DNA from: Methylophilaceae bacterium
Lineage (GTDB): Bacteria > Pseudomonadota > Gammaproteobacteria > Burkholderiales > Methylophilaceae
NCBI GenBank assembly: GCA_014378915.1
Contig: JACMMS010000126.1
Span: forward strand, 1-50,709
DNA: 50,709 nt
Reading direction: 5' to 3'
A program made the translations under genes and the position numbers. Below, piece after piece: positions 35,769 through 44,759 of this stretch. The notes beneath the pieces are model-generated. The model was not told the DNA's origin. It was given only the letters and a program-made list of their open reading frames with translations, and did no database searches. Within the stretch, counting starts at the first letter, position 1; every line of letters starts with the position of its first letter.

Positions 35769-37995
35769 TTAAGCGCTTAAGCTTGTTGATATTGGCAATT
35801 TACGCACGCGCTTTCCAACCGCAGCAAATACCGCATTGACGACGGCTGGTGCTAATGCAGAAGTGCTTGGTTCTCCGATACCGCCTGGCGCTTCAGTGCT
35901 TCCCACTAAATGTACTTCAACTTTTGGTGCCTCGTTCATGCGCAACATACGATAATTATGGAAATTACTTTGCTCAACGCGATCATCTTTAAATGTAATA
36001 TCGCCCATAACACGGTAATGATACCAAACATTACACCACCCTCTAACTGGGCTTTTACCTTATCGGGATTCATAATCATACCGCAATCTACTGCGCTGAC
36101 CACACAGGTAACAGTCACTTCATTATCTTTTGAAACAACCACTTCTGCTCCTTGCGCAATGTAACTACCAAAAGCAAATAATAAAGAAATGCCACGTCCA
36201 GCTGCGCCTTCTTTTGGTTGTGCCAACGGCGTACTCCGATTGGCTTTTGCTGCCGCCAATTCTAATACAGCATTAGCTCTTGGTGAATTGGCTAACAAAC
36301 TACGGCGATACTCATAGGGGTCTTTTTTTTCTTTAGCTCCTAACTGATCAATAAAGCTTTCCACCACAAATACGTTATGCGTAGGCCCTGCCCCATGCCA
36401 GAAAGCGGTTGTAAAAGGTGGCTCATGACGCACATAAATTACCAAAACATTTGGGATTGCATATTGCAGATCTGTTGCCGCTTCCACCGCATCTGGATCT
36501 ACGCCATCTTTGATTAGCATTGGTGCAAAGCCCGATATAATAGACGAACCAGTAATATGATAATTCCAAGCCTCTGGCATACCGTTACTATCTAACGAAG
36601 CTGAGATTTTGTCATAGTAATAAGGGCGATACCTATCATGCTGAATATCTTCCTCACGCGTCAATACAATTTTGACTGGGCCTTGCACTTGCTTAGCAAT
36701 TTGCACAGCTTGAATCACAGAGTCAACTTCTAAACGATGACCAAATCCACCGCCTAATAGCTGATTATGCACTCGTGTTTTGTCAGCGGCTAAGCCTGTC
36801 ATTTTAGCGACCGTACCTAATACAAACGTTGGCACTTGTGTACCCAGCCATAAATCACAGCTATCTGCTTGGAGATGTATGGTGCAATTGATTGGCTCCA
36901 TAGTGGCATGCGCTAAAAATGGTAACTCATACACAGCCTCTATTTTGTTGTTAGATTTTGCTATTAAGGCACTCGCATCTCCGGTTTTTTGGCAACAGCT
37001 CCAGTTGCTTTGGTACCCTCAGCAATATCTTTCTGTAAGCTAGCACTAGAAAATGATGCATTTGCACCCTCTGTCCACTTAATATCTAATGCAGCTAAAC
37101 CTTGCTTAGCGGCCCACATATGGTCACCTACAACAACAATGGCGTCATCCAGTTTGACAATTTGTCGCGCACCTTTAATGGCTTTTGCCTAATCATCATT
37201 CACTGAAGCTAGCTTCCCACCAAATACGGATAAGCCGCAACTGTAGCAACTTTCATATTAGGCACTTTGACATCAATACCAAATATTGCACTACCATTCC
37301 CTTTATCGAATGAGTCTAACCTGTGGGCTGGTTTACCAATCACTTTAAAGTCTTTAGCATCTTTTAAGAGAGTTTGGGTGGGCACTGGTAACAATGCGGC
37401 TTTACTGACTAACTTCCTATAAGGTAAGCTTTTTGAGTGGCATCGTAATAAACCACACCAATAGCTGCTCGGCATGAAGCTGCATCAACTTTCCCTTCAA
37501 GCGCTGCGGCAGAAATCAACATCTACGAGCTGTAGCGCCAACCTCACGCAATGGTTTCCAAGCACCGCGCACAGAAGTTGAGCCACCTGTAATTAGCGCG
37601 CCAAGTAATAGGTCGGCATAAGCTTCATCATTAGGCTCAGCGACTACTAACTTTACTTTAGATACATCTATTTCCAACTCTTCTGCAATTAACATGGGCA
37701 TAGAAGTTTAAGTGCCTTGTCCCATCTCAACCTTATGTGCAACTATCGTTACCAAACCATTTTGGTCTATATGGATAAATGCATTGGGTCGAAATTCTGC
37801 GTGTGTGCCCGAAGCGGCATTGGCTTTACCTGCAAAATGAAAACCTAGAAGTAAACCCAAGCCTAAGCCTGATGATAATTTTAGAAAGTTACGTCTACTT
37901 TTTAAGGCAATATTGCTATCGAAATTATTATCTAAGTTTTGTACAGCAAATTTTTGTGTAGCATCTGGTTGATTAAAATCGCTCACTCTCATCAT
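35769..37995 (-). pseudogene. Decayed molybdopterin large subunit (isoquinoline 1-oxidoreductase beta-like)
   Basis: Homologue of the IorB-type large subunit of molybdenum hydroxylases. The N-terminus holds a twin-arginine signal, SRRNFLKLSSGLGLGLLLG, and conserved pieces survive along the length: [49 protein letters not shown] and [19 protein letters not shown] with the catalytic glutamate. The reading is broken by an in-frame TAA (37708-37710), a TAG (37189-37191) and about five frameshifts near 37517, 37430, 37215, 36980 and 36010. No functional product is possible from this sequence. The order with the 2Fe-2S subunit matches a normal iorA-iorB operon. Confidence 0.85.
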
Positions 37996-38487
37996 TAAGC
38001 CTCAACCTTCATCATACTATCAGCTTGTTTGATGCCTGAGTTTGCAGCTAATTTAATCGCCGATTTAACCCGCGCATAAGTACCACAACGGCAAATTTTT
38101 CCAACCATCTCATTATCAATATCAGCATCAGTAGGTGGCATGATTTTGTTCTAACAATGCCACAGCAGACATGATTTGACCTGACTGACAATACCCACAC
38201 TGAACGACCTCTTGAGCAATCCATGCATCTTGTACACGTTTACCGGCTGGAATTGCACCAATGGCCTCAATCGTTGTAATTTTCTTACCGACAACTGCCG
38301 ATAATGGCGTTACGCATGAGCGAATTGGCTGACCATCAAGGTGCACAGTACATGCACCACATAAAGACATACCGCAACCAAACTTTGTCCCAGTAAATCC
38401 AATCACATCTCGTATCGCCCATAATACTGGCATATCATCCGCCACATCCAGCTTGTGTATTTTGCCATTTACATTGAGGTTAACCAT
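37995..38487 (-). pseudogene. Decayed 2Fe-2S subunit (IorA/CoxS-like)
   Basis: Small iron-sulfur subunit of a molybdenum hydroxylase. The first [2Fe-2S] motif CGMSLCGAC and the second CGYCQSGQIM are intact, but a one-base loss at about 38139-38145 shifts the frame after NHA and gives a stop at 38128. The rest, PPTDADIDNEMVGKICRCG, continues in another frame and ends at a TAA at 37995, overlapping the large-subunit start. It would lack the CRCG ligand as read. Probably cytoplasmic or exported with its partner by Tat. Confidence 0.83.
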
Positions 38488-38518
38488 TAGATTCTCTTTC
38501 TAAAATTAAGTAAATTTT

Positions 38519-39174
38519 TTAGCTCATTGAATGATGTAGTTTGATACTAGTTGCTTCTTTTACATCAGATTGCAAATCAATACCAAACAACACGCCATCA
38601 CCTGCGCTTATGATTTTTGTGATGAAGGCAGCATCGCGGTGCATGAGAAATTTGGCACCGGCATCACCCTTCAAACTGATTAATTCATCAAAGTAGTGTG
38701 CAGAAAACCCTGCTGGATAACCTCTTAAACCATTGTAAAAGGCGCTGCTAGCGTTTTTATGCTCCGCCCATAGCTAATGACATCACGCACTTGACCAATC
38801 ACTTGAGTTGGCACTGTAAGCATATCGCCTAAACTAATGAGCCAGCCAATAGCATCTGCGTTAGTTTCAATGCCACAAACCAAACTTGCTGCCATCCCAT
38901 CCGCTGCACTTTCACATATTTGTCAATTAATTTTAATTGCCTGCTGCGCAGTTAGCTCAGCATTCACCAGCTCCCGCAAAGCGAAGCTATCGGCATTAAT
39001 GACAACAGTCAACTCCTCAAACATGTCTAACCAAGGCAATAAAGCATGGACTATTAACGGCTTGACATGTCCGTTAACTTCAAGCAAGTAACTTAGTTTT
39101 TGCGACCTAAAGAACCGAGAGAACCCAGCTGCCAAGATGATTACAGCGACCTGCTGCATCAGCATATTGAGCAA
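38519..39174 (-). pseudogene. Decayed MobA/MocA-like nucleotidyltransferase
   Basis: Resembles molybdenum-cofactor cytidylyl- or guanylyltransferases that mature xanthine-dehydrogenase-type enzymes. It starts VAVIILAAGFSR and continues with KPLIVHALLPWLDMFEELTVVIN. An in-frame TGA at 38923-38925 interrupts it, the next part (QICESAADGMAASLVCG) continues in the same frame, and a frameshift near 38760 precedes the tail GYPAGFSAHYFDELISLKGD. Two separate lesions argue against a single sequencing error. Confidence 0.78.
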
Positions 39175-40171
39175 GCAAGCTGCTGTTGCTCAGCATTCAA
39201 AACTTTGTTACTCACAAAAGGCTGTAGCTGATTCTTGACCGAAATAATGGGTGCAAGAATAGATACTGCAATTTCAGGCGGGGTACGACTGCTAATATCT
39301 AAACCGACAAGGCCATGTAAGCGGCTGATTTCATCAACACTCAAATCAAACAAAGCCAAACGCTCACGTCGCTTGATAATATTGCTCAAGAAACCTAACG
39401 CACCCACATAAAAAGCAGGTGATTTGAGTGCTTCTAACAAAGCCATATCATCTAATTTAGGATCATGTGTTAACGCGATTACTGCAGTACAAGCATCCAC
39501 TTGGTGTGATAAAACTGCATCATCCGGCATTTTACAAACAACAGTGGTATTTTGCACATCCACACTTCACGAAACTCAACTCTGGGTTCACATATAATCA
39601 CTTCGTAATTTAACGCCTGTGCCATTTGCGCTAAATATTGTGAGGTTTGCCCTGCGCCAATAATCAACAAACGCCAGCGTGGGCCATAAACTGTAGTCAA
39701 ATGATGACCATCAAAATTTAGTTCCTTATCTGGCGTAGCATTGGGTATTCGACTCGTCAATGTAGCGAGATTGAGCGTACGGGAAACCAAGTGATTCTAA
39801 CGAATCAGACTTAATAGTGAATCAATCCAGTCAGCTTAAATTAATGGCTCGACCACAATAGTGAGTTAACCGCCAAGTAAACTAAATTGACGAGCCTCCT
39901 CGGTTGTTACACCGTAAGTCATCAGTTTTGCTGCATCTGTTGATAATCCGCCCGCACAAGCTTTATTGACCAAATCATCCTCAATGCATCCACCAGAGAC
40001 TGAGCCAACTAATAAGCCGTCAGAGCGAATGACCAATGTTGCACCCACGGGTCTTGGACTAGAACCGAAGGTTTTAATCAAAGTCACCAACCACACTTGA
40101 TATACATCTGGTTATTGCTTCACCCAGTGGCTAGCAGTTTGTAAGTGAGTAAAATTAACACTATTAATCAT
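39159..40171 (-). pseudogene. Decayed XdhC/CoxI-family maturation factor
   Basis: XdhC proteins insert a sulfurated molybdenum cofactor into molybdenum hydroxylases. The relic opens at ATG 40171 with MINSVNF, then WLVTLIKTFGSSPRPVGA, a family signature, SVSGGCIEDDL, and RLLIIGAGQTSQYLA. In-frame stops occur at 40112-40114 (TAA), 39866-39868 (TAA), 39836-39838 (TAA) and 39797-39799 (TAG), all in one frame, and a frameshift near 39560 leads into the last 130 residues. Stop codons falling within an otherwise readable frame show genuine decay. Confidence 0.83.
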
Positions 40172-40285
40172 CAAAACCTATCATAAGTTGGCTACCTGTT
40201 TCTTCGCTCTGCACTGCTGTTTTATTTACACACAGATTATGAACAAATTACATCTATCAATAAATGGAAAAATTATGATTTTAGA

Positions 40286-40302
40286 ATTCCACTTATTGGA
40301 AT
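40286..40302. promoter_or_regulatory. LysR-type dyad between the relic regulator and the relic operon
   Basis: ATTCCA-CTTAT-TGGAAT is a 17-bp perfect dyad that includes a T-N11-A core (40288 to 40300). It lies 41 bases before the regulator ATG in the divergent gap, the normal place for a LysR-type operator. Confidence 0.5.
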
Positions 40303-40342
40303 AATATGCTGTTATCACCATTACTTACGATCAAAAAATAGT

Positions 40343-41232
40343 ATGCTAAATCGACTAGATCTATTACAGATTTTTTATACAGCAGCTGAATCCACAAGCT
40401 TTAAAAAAGCAGCCTATCACTTTGGGCGTTCACCACAGACCATTACGCGTGCAGTTAAAGACCTCGAAGAAAACTTAGGTGAATTACTTCTCCATCGCAA
40501 TACACGCCAAATTCGTCTTACAGAATTTGGCTCTCGCCTCATTGAATTGTCTCGTAAATCAGTTAACACATTATATTCAATTTTTCGCCGCATAATTTGC
40601 AAGCTGAGTCTGAAATATCAGGTTTAGTGCGCATCACCGCACCCACTTCATTAGGTCAGCGCTTTGTTTTGCCAATACTCACTGAAATTGCACTTGAGTA
40701 CCCGAAAATTACGATGGATTTAAGGCTATCTAACGTGATTGCAGATGTTGTAGGAGAGCAGATTGATATCGGCATTGGAATTGGATTTTTACTTGACAGT
40801 AACTTTATAGCCCGTGCAGCAGGCAAGATTTCATTTTTAATTGTAGGCTCACTGCAACTGGTGGCTAGAGTAGGGGAACTACAGAAAATAAAAGATTTAA
40901 CAGATTTACCCACTATCGTCATATTGGACCACAATACAGGCAAAGTATGGCAATGGTTTTTTTCGGATAATCTACAATTTAACACCAAAAAGCCGTCCTT
41001 TATCACAAACGATTCCGAAACAGAACTAGCCCTAGCGTTAGCTGGCGTAGGATATGCACAAATACCCAGATTTATGGCAGCCCTGTATCTAAACAATAGT
41101 CAGTTAATACAACCGCTTGATCAGAACAAGCCAGACCCTTGAGAGCTCTATATTTATCGGCCACAGCGCAACCCTAAACCTCAACGTACTAGACTGATCT
41201 ATGATCGATTATTTGAAGCATTTAATCACTAA
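40343..41232 (+). pseudogene. Frameshifted and truncated LysR-type regulator
   Basis: Intact N-terminal winged-helix domain (LDLLQIFYTAAESTSFKKAA, then RSPQTITRAVKDLEENLG) up to about codon 85. Near 40590-40597 the frame shifts; the effector-binding domain continues as SGLVRITAPTSLGQRFVLP and GVGYAQIPRF. A TGA at 41140-41142 stands where relatives have a tryptophan codon (DPWELYIYRP). The remaining 30 residues run to TAA at 41232. The regulator is divergent from the relic operon and shares its fate. Its original target was presumably the adjacent operon. Confidence 0.8.
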
Positions 41233-41319
41233 GGTGACTTTTAATGTTCAGTCTTACAGGAAAAGGCTCATCAACACTCAAAATAATCTCTAGCAAAGTT
41301 ACTATGCGAGAAGCTGGAT

Positions 41320-41730
41320 TCATTTAGTACCTACCCAGAACATAGGCTTATCTACAACACCTTTAAACACCAACATATCTTTGCGTTTTAGATTTTCTAA
41401 GGCTTCGTCATAAGAAATTTGTGCTTTCAGTGCGTCAGCTTTGGCAATAGGCGCTGCATATGTTAGCCATGCAGGGTTTTCTACAAATTTATTATCATTC
41501 ATACAGCGCAATACTACATTGGCTTTACGGCTGATGAGTTCTATTTTTTGAAATTCAATAATGGGTACTATAGTGGCCGTCGCGTTTTCTGAAATTCCAA
41601 CACATTTATCGCCTACCTGTTCTAGTTGCGTTAGTTGATGTGGCTGTTCAGCTTTTTGGTTAAATAAAACCAACACGACTAAACCAACTGCTGCCATTGC
41701 TATGACGCCAATTACACTTTTTTTCATCAT
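41320..41730 (-). CDS. Membrane-anchored hypothetical protein
   Basis: A 136-residue protein I do not recognise. Residues 5-23 form a single N-terminal membrane segment or uncleaved signal (VIGVIAMAAVGLVVLVLFN), followed by a soluble region of about 110 residues with two cysteines (CVGIS, LRCMNDN), which is probably periplasmic. It follows the serine protease gene by 36 bases on the same strand, so the two may be coexpressed. It is the first intact gene after the relic cluster. Confidence 0.65.
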   Translation of the reverse strand: MMKKSVIGVIAMAAVGLVVLVLFNQKAEQPHQLTQLEQVGDKCVGISENATATIVPIIEFQKIELISRKANVVLRCMNDNKFVENPAWLTYAAPIAKADALKAQISYDEALENLKRKDMLVFKGVVDKPMFWVGTK

Positions 41731-41766
41731 TGACCAATCCTAATAAATGATTCAACACGTATTTTA

Positions 41767-42804
41767 TTAGCTTCTAGGCTTTACTGGCGTAATCGCCATT
41801 TTTGCGATTTGTAGACTCAAGCTTTCCGCTTCGTCAGTATCTAGATTATTAACAGTATCGCGCAGCTTTTCAGCCTCTATTTTATTGCCTTCATTAATCG
41901 CTATATTAGTCAATTCTATTTGTGCAGCAAGATGGCGTGGATTAAACGTAATAGCCTTGGTGAGGTATTGTTTGGCTAAGATACTATTTTTTAAGCCCAT
42001 GGCTGCCACACCTAAATAATACCAAGCATCCGCATTATTGGGCTCTTTCACTAACCAAGCTTGTACAATTTGATCTAACTCGACCCACTGCTCCTGCTGA
42101 AACGGGCCGACAATTTGCATAAAAAACGGACGCTGCGATTCGGGCAATCCCCAAAACGGCACTTCATCTGAGTTGAGTTTGATTAAATCAGGTGCGTCAA
42201 ATAAGCGTTTAATCCATTCCACAGGTAAGCTGTAAAAATAGCCCTGTCTGCCCGGGCTTTTAAAAGTGGTAATGCCAATTAAGTTAAAATGTTGATCAAA
42301 CATAGCACCACCACTGGAGCCCATTGCAAACTGTGCGCTTGACCGCACAATCACACTATCGTCTAGCGGATAAATAGCCTTAATATTACCGTAAGAAGGT
42401 TGTGGCACTTGGCTATGATAAGGGTGACTAACGGTGAATACTTCCTCTTCATATTTCAAAGTAGCACTGTCTCGCATAGGCACCGATTTAAACGGTAGTG
42501 AGTCAAATTTTAACAAACACAAATCATGTTTCCAATCTGCTTTCAAGGCAACTGGTTGATATGCCACGCCAAATTTGGCAATACTTACACCCTTAGCATT
42601 GATAAGTACATGGCAGTCAGTCGCTACATAGTTATTGTTAATGACTACGCCAGACCCTGTACCCGTATCACCACCCGCAAGTTCTACAGACACGCTCATA
42701 ATGGAATTATTCAGCTCTAGTAGCTCTGCAATACTTGGTTGAGCAATTACCGAACCCACATTGATTAATAACACCAAACTCATTGTTAATTTCATCATAT
42801 TCAT
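41767..42804 (-). CDS. Trypsin-like serine protease with C-terminal TPR-like repeats
   Basis: A 345-residue exported protein. A cleavable signal ends near ...GSVIAQPS (about residue 22). A trypsin-fold domain (30-215) has a full catalytic triad: His65 in ATDCHVL, Asp94 in WKHDLCLLKFD and Ser164 in GSSGGAMFD. The C-terminal part (about 230-345) has helical repeats (DAWYYLGVAAMGLKNSILAK, PRHLAAQIELTNIAINEG) of TPR type. No PDZ domain is present, unlike DegP. Periplasmic; substrate unknown. It is divergent from the unassigned protein at 42965. Confidence 0.85.
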   Translation of the reverse strand: MNMMKLTMSLVLLINVGSVIAQPSIAELLELNNSIMSVSVELAGGDTGTGSGVVINNNYVATDCHVLINAKGVSIAKFGVAYQPVALKADWKHDLCLLKFDSLPFKSVPMRDSATLKYEEEVFTVSHPYHSQVPQPSYGNIKAIYPLDDSVIVRSSAQFAMGSSGGAMFDQHFNLIGITTFKSPGRQGYFYSLPVEWIKRLFDAPDLIKLNSDEVPFWGLPESQRPFFMQIVGPFQQEQWVELDQIVQAWLVKEPNNADAWYYLGVAAMGLKNSILAKQYLTKAITFNPRHLAAQIELTNIAINEGNKIEAEKLRDTVNNLDTDEAESLSLQIAKMAITPVKPRS

Positions 42805-42844
42805 GTCACTCTGTTCTGGTTTAATTTGTTTACACCATGACAGA

Positions 42845-42904
42845 GATTGAATTTATGCAGATTAATTCAATCATAAAAAAAGTGCTTAATAATAAGCAAC
42901 TTTT
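42845..42904. repeat. Two inverted repeats in the divergent gap
   Basis: GATTGAATT (42845-42853) and AATTCAATC (42864-42872) form a 9-bp dyad with a 10-base spacer. Immediately after, AAAAGTGCTTA and TAAGCAACTTTT (42878-42904) form an 11-bp stem with one bulge. The gap is 160 bases and contains both starts; the first could be an operator. Confidence 0.45.
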
Positions 42905-42964
42905 ACCCTCTTAATTTACTATTTAAACAATCACTAAAACTGTTAATGTTTATTTACATAAAGC

Positions 42965-43747
42965 ATGAATAAAAAACTAAATATCGTATTAATTATTGGC
43001 AGCGCGCCAGATGCTGTAAAAGCTACAGATTGGGAGAAGGCTAATTTTTCACACATTATTGCAATCAACAATGCTTGGCGTATTAGAAAAGACTGGGATT
43101 TTTGTATTCATCCAGAAGACTTACCAGATGACAACAAACCATCGTCACTTAGTCATCACCAATCTATTATCACGGCATCTGACTATGTTAAGGTACAGAA
43201 TAGTTTCGGTGGCTTTGTATATGCTGGCGGCACCATGGCATTTACTGCAGCTTACTGGGCTTTAGGTGCCTTAAAACCTGATGTCATCGGCTTTATAGGT
43301 TGCGATATGATCTATACAACAAATGGTGAAGCTACTCACTTTTATGGCACAGGCCAAGCGGATCCATTACGACAAGACGTCACCCTACAATCTTTAGAAG
43401 CAAAATCAAATCGACTCTTTTACAATGCACATGAGCAAGGCTGCGTATGTTTAAACTTTTCTAGTCTTAATCAAACGCGACTGACGTTTCCTAAGTTGGA
43501 TTTTGAAAAATTAGCAGTAATAAACGTAGAAAAACTTGAGTATTATTTTAAACACTACAGTGGCAATTTAAACGATGAAATCATAGACCAAGCCCAAAAA
43601 GTAGAGTCCGATTTAGGCTATTACTTTAGCTCAGGGCGCTATTGGGAGCATCTTGATGAAATTTGTGCAACCAAGCTACTGCAGCTAGATAAGCTTTGGG
43701 CTAAGTGTTTTGGCCATCAAAACTTATACAATTCAGTTACAAAATAA
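42965..43747 (+). CDS. Conserved-looking protein of unknown function
   Basis: A 260-residue protein without a recognised name. It begins with a Rossmann-like strand-loop (LNIVLIIGSAPDAVKA), then HIIAINNAWRI, VYAGGTMAFTAAYWALG and IGFIGCDMIY. The last is followed by ATHFYGTGQADPL. This resembles MptE/DUF115-like or sialyltransferase-like nucleotide-sugar folds, but I cannot confirm it. No signal or membrane segment. It sits between the protease gene and the rpoH operator, and ends 36 bases before CIRCE. Function not assigned. Confidence 0.75.
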   Translation: MNKKLNIVLIIGSAPDAVKATDWEKANFSHIIAINNAWRIRKDWDFCIHPEDLPDDNKPSSLSHHQSIITASDYVKVQNSFGGFVYAGGTMAFTAAYWALGALKPDVIGFIGCDMIYTTNGEATHFYGTGQADPLRQDVTLQSLEAKSNRLFYNAHEQGCVCLNFSSLNQTRLTFPKLDFEKLAVINVEKLEYYFKHYSGNLNDEIIDQAQKVESDLGYYFSSGRYWEHLDEICATKLLQLDKLWAKCFGHQNLYNSVTK

Positions 43748-43782
43748 TTGCATAACTTTACATATCCTTGAACTTATGATGA

Positions 43783-43809
43783 CTAGCACTCTCCCATAGG
43801 GAGTGCTAA
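43783..43809 (+). promoter_or_regulatory. CIRCE element (HrcA operator) upstream of rpoH
   Basis: CTAGCACTC-N9-GAGTGCTAA matches the CIRCE consensus TTAGCACTC-N9-GAGTGCTAA at 17 of 18 arm positions. It begins 79 bases before ATG 43862 and ends 52 bases before it (25 before ATG 43835). A TATGAT hexamer at 43775-43780 would place a start site inside the left arm, a position suited to repression. No hrcA gene is in the window. Confidence 0.88.
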
Positions 43810-43861
43810 AATATGCATTGTTAAAAGTTATAATATGTTAAAAAGTAAATTAACGAGGAGC

Positions 43862-44722
43862 ATGATCATTAACGCTTTAATCATACCTACCATTAGTTCG
43901 TTAGATAGCTTTGATCAGTACATGCGTACAATCAAGGCTTTTCCTGTTTTAACGGCAGAAGAAGAATATGCACTTGCCACAAAACTTAGGAAAGATAACG
44001 ACCTAGAAGCCGCTAAAGGCTTAATTGTATCTCATCTACGTTTAGTAGCCAGTATTGCTCGTGGTTACGCAGGTTACGGTTTGCCACAGTCTGATTTAAT
44101 CCAAGAAGGTAACATAGGTTTAATGAAGGCAGTAAAACGCTTTGACCCAGAACGCGGCGTGCGTTTAGTTTCATTTGCTATGCATTGGATCAAAGCAGAA
44201 ATGCACGAGTATATTGTACGCAATTGGCGTTTAGTAAAAACGGCAACCACTAAAGCGCAGCGTAAACTGTTCTTTAATTTGCGCAGTATGAAAGAAGGTC
44301 TAGGTACTTTACAACCTGATGAAGTTGCACGAATTGCACGTGAGCTAAAAGTCAAGCCACAAGAAGTGCGAGAGATGGAATACCGCATGAACGGGCAAGA
44401 AATCGCGATGGATTCACAATCTGATGACGACAATGATGACAGCTTTAGCCCAATTGCTTATTTACAAGATGAAAGCCCAGAGCCTTCTGAGCTGTTAGAA
44501 AGCCAGCAATCTGAAAAAATCCAAACTGAAGGTCTTGCTAACGCATTGAGTAGTTTGGATGAGCGCAGCCGACGTGTAGTTGAGGCACGTTGGTTAACTG
44601 AAACTAGCGGCGCTACTTTACACGATTTAGCAGCAGAGTTTGGTGTATCAGCTGAGCGCATACGCCAAATTGAGCAAAAAGCCATGCAAAAAATGAAAGG
44701 CTTGTTAGCAACAACCCATTAG
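43862..44722 (+). CDS. rpoH: Heat-shock sigma factor sigma-32
   Basis: Alternative sigma factor for heat-shock genes such as grpE and dnaK in this window. About 286 residues. Region 2 (ARGYAGYGLPQSDLIQEGNIGLMKAVKRFDPERGVRL in pieces), the RpoH box QRKLFFNLR, and region 4 (ASAERIRQIEQK-like, GVSAERIRQIEQKAM) are all present. The start is unclear: homology begins near this ATG, but its GAGGAG ribosome-binding site abuts it by one base. ATG at 43835 would add nine residues; an ATT at 43868 would have ideal spacing. A CIRCE operator precedes it and a long hairpin follows. Confidence 0.95.
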   Translation: MIINALIIPTISSLDSFDQYMRTIKAFPVLTAEEEYALATKLRKDNDLEAAKGLIVSHLRLVASIARGYAGYGLPQSDLIQEGNIGLMKAVKRFDPERGVRLVSFAMHWIKAEMHEYIVRNWRLVKTATTKAQRKLFFNLRSMKEGLGTLQPDEVARIARELKVKPQEVREMEYRMNGQEIAMDSQSDDDNDDSFSPIAYLQDESPEPSELLESQQSEKIQTEGLANALSSLDERSRRVVEARWLTETSGATLHDLAAEFGVSAERIRQIEQKAMQKMKGLLATTH

Positions 44723-44759
44723 TTAAGAATGGATAAGTTAACCAAATTTTAGTTAAGAG

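Noticed and set aside
36780-37192. Plus-strand open frames across the large-subunit relic
   Set aside because: They read antisense to recognisable IorB sequence on the minus strand and have no family signature, so they are by-products of the decayed gene.
37779-37961. Short plus-strand frame inside the IorB relic
   Set aside because: It overlaps the twin-arginine signal region on the other strand, and its residues look random.
40172-40342. A tRNA or mobile-element end marking the relic cluster boundary
   Set aside because: No cloverleaf, terminal inverted repeats or transposase fragments were found at either end of the relic.
35769-41232. Assembly or sequencing error as the explanation for the broken genes
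   Set aside because: Both nonsense changes and frameshifts occur, limited to one functional unit, while about 40 other genes in the window read cleanly; single-read errors would be scattered. Not excluded without reads.
43767-43800. Third sigma-32 promoter, upstream of rpoH
   Set aside because: CTTGAAC and TCCCATAG are present, but the spacer is about 18 bases against 13 at grpE and dnaK, and the second box lies within CIRCE. Too weak to call.
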